A stretch of DNA of 64,000 nt. Source: Pseudomonas reidholzensis (GTDB taxonomy: Bacteria > Pseudomonadota > Gammaproteobacteria > Pseudomonadales > Pseudomonadaceae). The position numbers were made by a program, and so were the translations under genes. Below, one piece after another: positions 60,402-64,000 of the stretch; position 1 is the first letter of the stretch, and every line of letters starts with the position of its first letter. The notes under the pieces are model-generated. The model ran no database searches. It saw only the letters and a list, made by a program, of their open reading frames with translations, and was not told the origin of the DNA. Location of the stretch: assembly GCF_900536025.1 (NCBI RefSeq), contig NZ_UNOZ01000013.1:682001-746000 (forward strand), read 5' to 3'.

Positions 60402-60732
60402 CGTTGTCTCCGTTGTTCTTGTTATTGAACTTATTATGTCGTGACGCTGGGCTTGGCGGTACAGGATGTGACGAACGTTCGCAGGGCAGTGAGGGGCGTT
60501 CGGCTAGCCTGTAACTGGAATCATGGTTGCTCAGTGCCGAGCGCTGAAGCAATTCGCGAAATCCGCTTTTGTTCGGTAATCGCACAAAAACTAACTGTTC
60601 CGTACAAAACCAATTGCTGGGCAGACTCTACCTGCGAATAATTGATCGTGCCAGAAACCCCTCCGGTTTTTCGGCTTTGTCGTTTTTCGCGCAGCCTTCA
60701 GGTGCTGCGCTCCAATAACAAGGAACTCCAGC
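60402..60732. promoter_or_regulatory. Divergent promoter region, transporter and quiC1
   Basis: This has two signal types. The inverted pair TTTTGT (60567-60572) and ACAAAA (60584-60589) is 11 bp apart. The direct repeat TGTTCGGTA (60570-60578) and TGTTCCGTA (60596-60604) has a 26-bp period. These are candidate sites for the TetR regulator downstream of quiC1 or the LysR regulator. No gene lies in the gap. Confidence 0.5.
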
Positions 60733-62640
60733 ATGCAGCGTTCGATAGCCACCGTGTCCTTGAGCGGCACTCTGCCGGAAAAGCTCGAAGCCATCGCCGC
60801 CGCCGGCTTCGACGGCGTTGAGATCTTCGAAAACGATCTGCTTTACTACGCCGGCAGCCCGCGCGAGATCCGCCAGATGTGCGCCGATCTCGGCATTGCC
60901 ATCACCTTGTTCCAGCCGTTCCGCGACTTTGAAGGCTGCCGCCGCGACCGGCTGCAGAAAAACATCGACCGCGCCGAGCGCAAGTTCGACCTGATGCAGG
61001 AGCTGGGCACCGACCTGGTGCTGGTCTGCAGCAACGTCCAGGCCGATGCCCTGGGCGACGAGCAACTGCTGGTCGACGACCTCCGCCTGCTCGCCGAGCA
61101 CGCCGGCGCCCGCGGCCTGCGCATTGGCTACGAGGCCCTGGCCTGGGGCCGTCACGTCAACACCTACCAGCAAGTGTGGAACCTGGTGCGCCAGGCCGAC
61201 CATTCGGCGTTGGGGGTGATTCTCGACAGCTTCCACACCCTGTCGCTCAAGGGCGACCCGAGCGCGATCCGCGATATTCCCGGCGACAAGATCTTCTTCG
61301 TGCAGATGGCCGACGCGCCGATCCTGGCCATGGACGTGCTGGAGTGGAGCCGGCATTTCCGTTGCTTCCCGGGGCAGGGCGAAATGGACCTGCCAGGCTT
61401 CCTCGCGCCCATCCTCGAAACGGGCTATCGCGGCCCGCTGTCGCTAGAGATCTTCAACGACGGCTTCCGCGCCGCGCCGACCCGCCAGAACGCCGCCGAC
61501 GGCCTGCGCTCGCTGCTCTACCTGGAAGAAAAAACCCGCCTCCAGCTGGAGCGCGAAGACCGCGCGGTAGAGCCCGGTGTGCTGTTCGCCCCGCCTGCGG
61601 CGAGTGCCTATGACGGCGTTGAGTTTCTCGAATTCGCCGTCGACGAGTCGGTCGGTGCCCGTCTGAGCGGCTGGCTCAAGCGCCTGGGCTTTGCCGAGGC
61701 CGGGTCGCACCGCAGCAAGGGCGTACGCCTGCTGCGTCAGGGCGATATCAATATCGTCCTGAACGCTGAACCCTATTCGTTCGCCCACAACTTCTTCGAG
61801 GCCCACGGCCCCTCGCTGTGCGCCACCGCCTTGCGCGTCAAGGATGGCCAGGCCGCCCTGCAGCGCGCCACCGACTACCGTGGCCAGCCGTTCCGTGGCC
61901 TGGTCGGGCCTAACGAGCGCGAAATCCCGGCGGTGCGTGCGCCGGATGGCAGCCTGATCTACCTGGTCGAGCAAGCCGATGCCGGCCAGACCATCTACGA
62001 GAGCGACTTCCGCCTCGATGCGGCCAACGCGCCCACCGGTGGCCTGCAGCGTATCGACCACATGGCCCTGGCCTTGCCGGCCGACTCGCTGGACAACTGG
62101 GTGCTGTTCTACAAGACCCTGTTCGACTTTGCCGCCGACGACGAAGTCGTGCTGCCGGACCCGTACGGCCTGGTCAAGAGCCGCGCCTTGCGCAGCCAGT
62201 GCGGCAGCCTGCGCCTGCCGTTGAACATCTCGGAGAACCGCAACACCGCGATCGCCCATGCGCTGTCCAGTTATCGTGGCTCGGGTGTGCACCACATCGC
62301 CTTCGATTGTGCGGATATCTTCCGGGAAGTCGCGCGTGCCAAAGAGGCGGGCGTGCCGTTGCTGGAGATTCCGCTGAACTACTACGATGACCTCGCGGCG
62401 CGCTTTGACTTCGACGATGAGTTCCTCAGCGAGCTGGCCTACTACAACGTGCTGTACGACCGTGATGCCCAGGGTGGCGAGCTGTTCCACGTGTACACCG
62501 AGGCCTTCGAGGACCGCTTCTTCTTCGAGATCATCCAGCGCAAGGGTGGCTATGCCGGTTACGGCGCGGCCAACGTGCCAGTGCGCCTGGCAGCGATGGC
62601 CAAGGCGCGCAGCGGCGCAGCGCGCAAGCCAGTACTCTGA
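60733..62640 (+). CDS. quiC1: 3-Dehydroshikimate dehydratase fused to a HPPD-like domain
   Basis: This 635-residue fusion has an N-terminal xylose-isomerase-like TIM barrel (1-270; GFDGVEIFENDLLYYAGSPR, VILDSFHTLSLKGDPSAIRD, and FVQMADAPILAMDVLEWSRH, GPLSLEIFNDGFRAAPTRQN with metal Glu/Asp/His) that dehydrates 3-dehydroshikimate to protocatechuate. The C-terminal half is a VOC/4-hydroxyphenylpyruvate dioxygenase-like domain (LQRIDHMALALPADSLDNWV, GSGVHHIAFDCADIFREVAR, FFEIIQRKGGYAGYGAANVP). This matches the known two-domain dehydratases of Pseudomonas. AAGGAAC precedes the ATG. It links quinate/shikimate use to the beta-ketoadipate pathway. Confidence 0.93.
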   Translation: MQRSIATVSLSGTLPEKLEAIAAAGFDGVEIFENDLLYYAGSPREIRQMCADLGIAITLFQPFRDFEGCRRDRLQKNIDRAERKFDLMQELGTDLVLVCSNVQADALGDEQLLVDDLRLLAEHAGARGLRIGYEALAWGRHVNTYQQVWNLVRQADHSALGVILDSFHTLSLKGDPSAIRDIPGDKIFFVQMADAPILAMDVLEWSRHFRCFPGQGEMDLPGFLAPILETGYRGPLSLEIFNDGFRAAPTRQNAADGLRSLLYLEEKTRLQLEREDRAVEPGVLFAPPAASAYDGVEFLEFAVDESVGARLSGWLKRLGFAEAGSHRSKGVRLLRQGDINIVLNAEPYSFAHNFFEAHGPSLCATALRVKDGQAALQRATDYRGQPFRGLVGPNEREIPAVRAPDGSLIYLVEQADAGQTIYESDFRLDAANAPTGGLQRIDHMALALPADSLDNWVLFYKTLFDFAADDEVVLPDPYGLVKSRALRSQCGSLRLPLNISENRNTAIAHALSSYRGSGVHHIAFDCADIFREVARAKEAGVPLLEIPLNYYDDLAARFDFDDEFLSELAYYNVLYDRDAQGGELFHVYTEAFEDRFFFEIIQRKGGYAGYGAANVPVRLAAMAKARSGAARKPVL

Positions 62641-62650
62641 CAGAGCGTGC

Positions 62651-62715
62651 GGCCCCATCGCGGGCAAGCCCGCTCCTACAAGCCTTGTAGGAGCGGGCTT
62701 GCCCGCGATAGGGCC
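62651..62715. repeat. REPIN
   Basis: CCCCATCGCGGGCAAGCCCG then CTCCTACAA (62653-62681) and TTGTAGGAGCGGGCTTGCCC then GCGATAGGG (62685-62713) are near-perfect mirror REPs with only a few bases between them, directly after quiC1. Confidence 0.92.
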
Positions 62716-62822
62716 ACAACAGACACCGCAAAGCTGACCAGTCGACCAACAGCGCGCTTCCCTGTGCAGCGCGCCTCACGGATAATCCCCCCCTTATTCC
62801 AATAAATAGCCTGTGAGTGGGT

Positions 62823-63494
62823 ATGAGTGATTCCGTAGTCAGCCTCGGCGAGCCCGCCATCGAAGCGGGGCGCAAGGCGCGCAAGAACAACCCTGAGAAG
62901 ACCCGCGAGGACATCCTCCAGGCGGCCATCAGCGAGTTCGTCCAGCAGGGCCTGGCAGGCGCCCGTGTGGACGCCATCGCCGAGCGCACCGCCACCTCCA
63001 AGCGCATGATCTACTACTACTTCGGCAGCAAGGAGCAGCTCTACGTCGAGTGCCTGGTCAAGCTGTACGGCGACATCCGCAAGACCGAACGCGGCCTCGA
63101 CCTCGACGCCCTGCCGGCCGAGCAGGCGGTCCGCCGGCTGGTCGAGTTCACCTTCGACCACCATGACCGCAACGTCGATTTCGTGCGCATCGTCTCTACC
63201 GAGAACATCCACTACGGCGAGTACGTCAAGCAGTCGCCGGTGATCCGCGAGATGAGCAGCGTGGTCATGGACACCCTCGGCAGGACGCTCGAGCGCGGCA
63301 TCGAAGAAGGGGTGTTCCGCCCCGGTATCGAGGTCATCGACGTGCACATGCTGATGAGCTCGTTCTGCTTCTACCGAGTCTCCAACCGCCACACCTTCAG
63401 CGAGATCTTCCAGATCGACCTGGCCGACGAGCAGATCAAGTTGCGTCACAAGCAGATGATCGGCGACGCGGTGATGAACTTCATCCGCGCCTGA
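62823..63494 (+). CDS. TetR-family transcriptional regulator
   Basis: About 223 residues from the ATG at 62823 (GTG at 62817 is alternative). N-terminal TetR HTH: REDILQAAISEFVQQGLAGA, RVDAIAERTATSKRMIYYYF. The C-terminal domain includes VDFVRIVSTENIHYGEYVKQ and MLMSSFCFYRVSNRHTFSEI. It follows quiC1 on the same strand and probably represses the dehydroshikimate genes until an inducer binds. Confidence 0.9.
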   Translation: MSDSVVSLGEPAIEAGRKARKNNPEKTREDILQAAISEFVQQGLAGARVDAIAERTATSKRMIYYYFGSKEQLYVECLVKLYGDIRKTERGLDLDALPAEQAVRRLVEFTFDHHDRNVDFVRIVSTENIHYGEYVKQSPVIREMSSVVMDTLGRTLERGIEEGVFRPGIEVIDVHMLMSSFCFYRVSNRHTFSEIFQIDLADEQIKLRHKQMIGDAVMNFIRA

Positions 63495-63501
63495 GTGCGC
63501 G

Positions 63502-64000
63502 TCACTCGCCCAGCCGTTGCTCGCGTGACGGTGGGTAGCCGAAGTACGCCGCATAGCACTTGCTGAAGTGCGACACCGAGACGAAACCGCAGGCCACGGC
63601 CACCTCCATCACCGACAGGTCGGAGTACTGCAGCAGGCGGCGGCTCTTGGTGATGCGCAATTCCATGTAGTAGCGCCGCGGCGACGTCCCCAGCTGCGCC
63701 TGGAACAGGCGGTCGATCTGGCGTCGCGAGCGGCCGCTGTAGGCGGCCAGCTGATCGAGGCTGAGGGTTTCTTCGAGGTTGTTTTCCATCAGTTCGACGA
63801 TGGTCCGCAGGTGCAGGCTCATGGACTTCTTGGCCCCTGGGCCGACCTGGCGGTAGCGTGCACCCGAGAACGAGAGAATCTCCTCGACCCCTTCGGCCAG
63901 GCCATCGCCATACAGGCGGCGCACCAGCCCGAGCATCAGTTCCATGGCGCCGTTAGGGCTGGCCGCAGTCAGCCGGTCGCGGTCCAGGGTGAAGCTGGCC
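63502..64000 (-). CDS. AraC/GlxA-family regulator, 5' part missing at the window edge
   Basis: The visible 165 residues are the C-terminal end: a bent-helix region (FTLDRDRLTAA) leading to the AraC-type double HTH (LSLDQLAAYSGRSRRQIDRL, YMELRITKSRRLLQYSDLSV, MEVAVACGFVSVSHFSKCYA). The order and the FTLDRDRLTAASPNGAMEL run fit GlxA-type regulators with an N-terminal DJ-1/PfpI-like domain, which is cut off by the window end. Convergent with the TetR gene. Confidence 0.85.
   Translation of the reverse strand, partial: ASFTLDRDRLTAASPNGAMELMLGLVRRLYGDGLAEGVEEILSFSGARYRQVGPGAKKSMSLHLRTIVELMENNLEETLSLDQLAAYSGRSRRQIDRLFQAQLGTSPRRYYMELRITKSRRLLQYSDLSVMEVAVACGFVSVSHFSKCYAAYFGYPPSREQRLGE

Noticed and set aside
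1..64000. tRNA, rRNA, CRISPR and complete IS elements
   Set aside because: I looked for cloverleaf arms, CCA-adjacent stems, regular repeat-spacer arrays and transposase genes with terminal repeats but found none I could support.

Overview
The window reads as Pseudomonas chromosome, most likely the P. putida group. The right two thirds is GC-rich. It carries many REP/REPIN elements of the putida type (core TGTAGGAGCGGGCTTGCCCG). Its last block (LysR - DOPA-type decarboxylase - MFS transporter - fused 3-dehydroshikimate dehydratase QuiC1 - TetR - AraC) matches, from memory, an arrangement known in P. putida.

Bases 1 to about 24,500 are visibly lower in GC, REP-free and gene-sparse. They look like a mobilizable accessory island. 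At the left end is a transfer module: a MvaT-like silencer, a coiled-coil protein with repeated AT-hook-like motifs, an AT-rich candidate oriT, a MobC-like protein and a MobA/VirD2-type relaxase. No integrase, coupling protein or mating-pair genes are seen, so the element is either mobilizable only or continues to the left. A series of likely defence genes follows: an HNH protein; a translationally coupled pair of unknown genes; a NERD-nuclease/SF1-helicase fusion behind an inverted repeat; a 1,773-residue STAND NTPase with a Cap4-like nuclease domain (Avs-like); a Mrr-like nuclease; a Sel1-repeat/zinc-finger protein; a protein resembling the predicted pPIWI-associating nucleases; and an SRA-HNH enzyme expected to cut modified DNA. 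Between them are a decayed class II aldolase, a flavin monooxygenase, and degenerate copies of a short interspersed repeat.

From about 24.5 kb to 32.8 kb lies strain-variable core: four DUF6124/DUF3077-type small proteins, small orphan nuclease-like proteins, a secreted protein, a CPBP membrane protease, a branched-chain-type leader peptide with terminator, and a RES-Xre toxin-antitoxin pair with paired palindromic operators.

From 32.9 kb onward the genes are mainly metabolic: cytosine uptake and deamination (codB - PucR regulator - codA); a TPP riboswitch controlling two TenA paralogs; a LysR/MHS-transporter/M20-hydrolase/acetylpolyamine-amidohydrolase cluster; a TonB receptor facing a two-component system, with a shared promoter motif; a MocR regulator divergent from a GABA-type permease; tam; a YebC-family protein; and the decarboxylase and 3-dehydroshikimate block. 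The last gene (AraC/GlxA type) runs off the right edge. No tRNA, rRNA, CRISPR array or intact insertion sequence was recognised.
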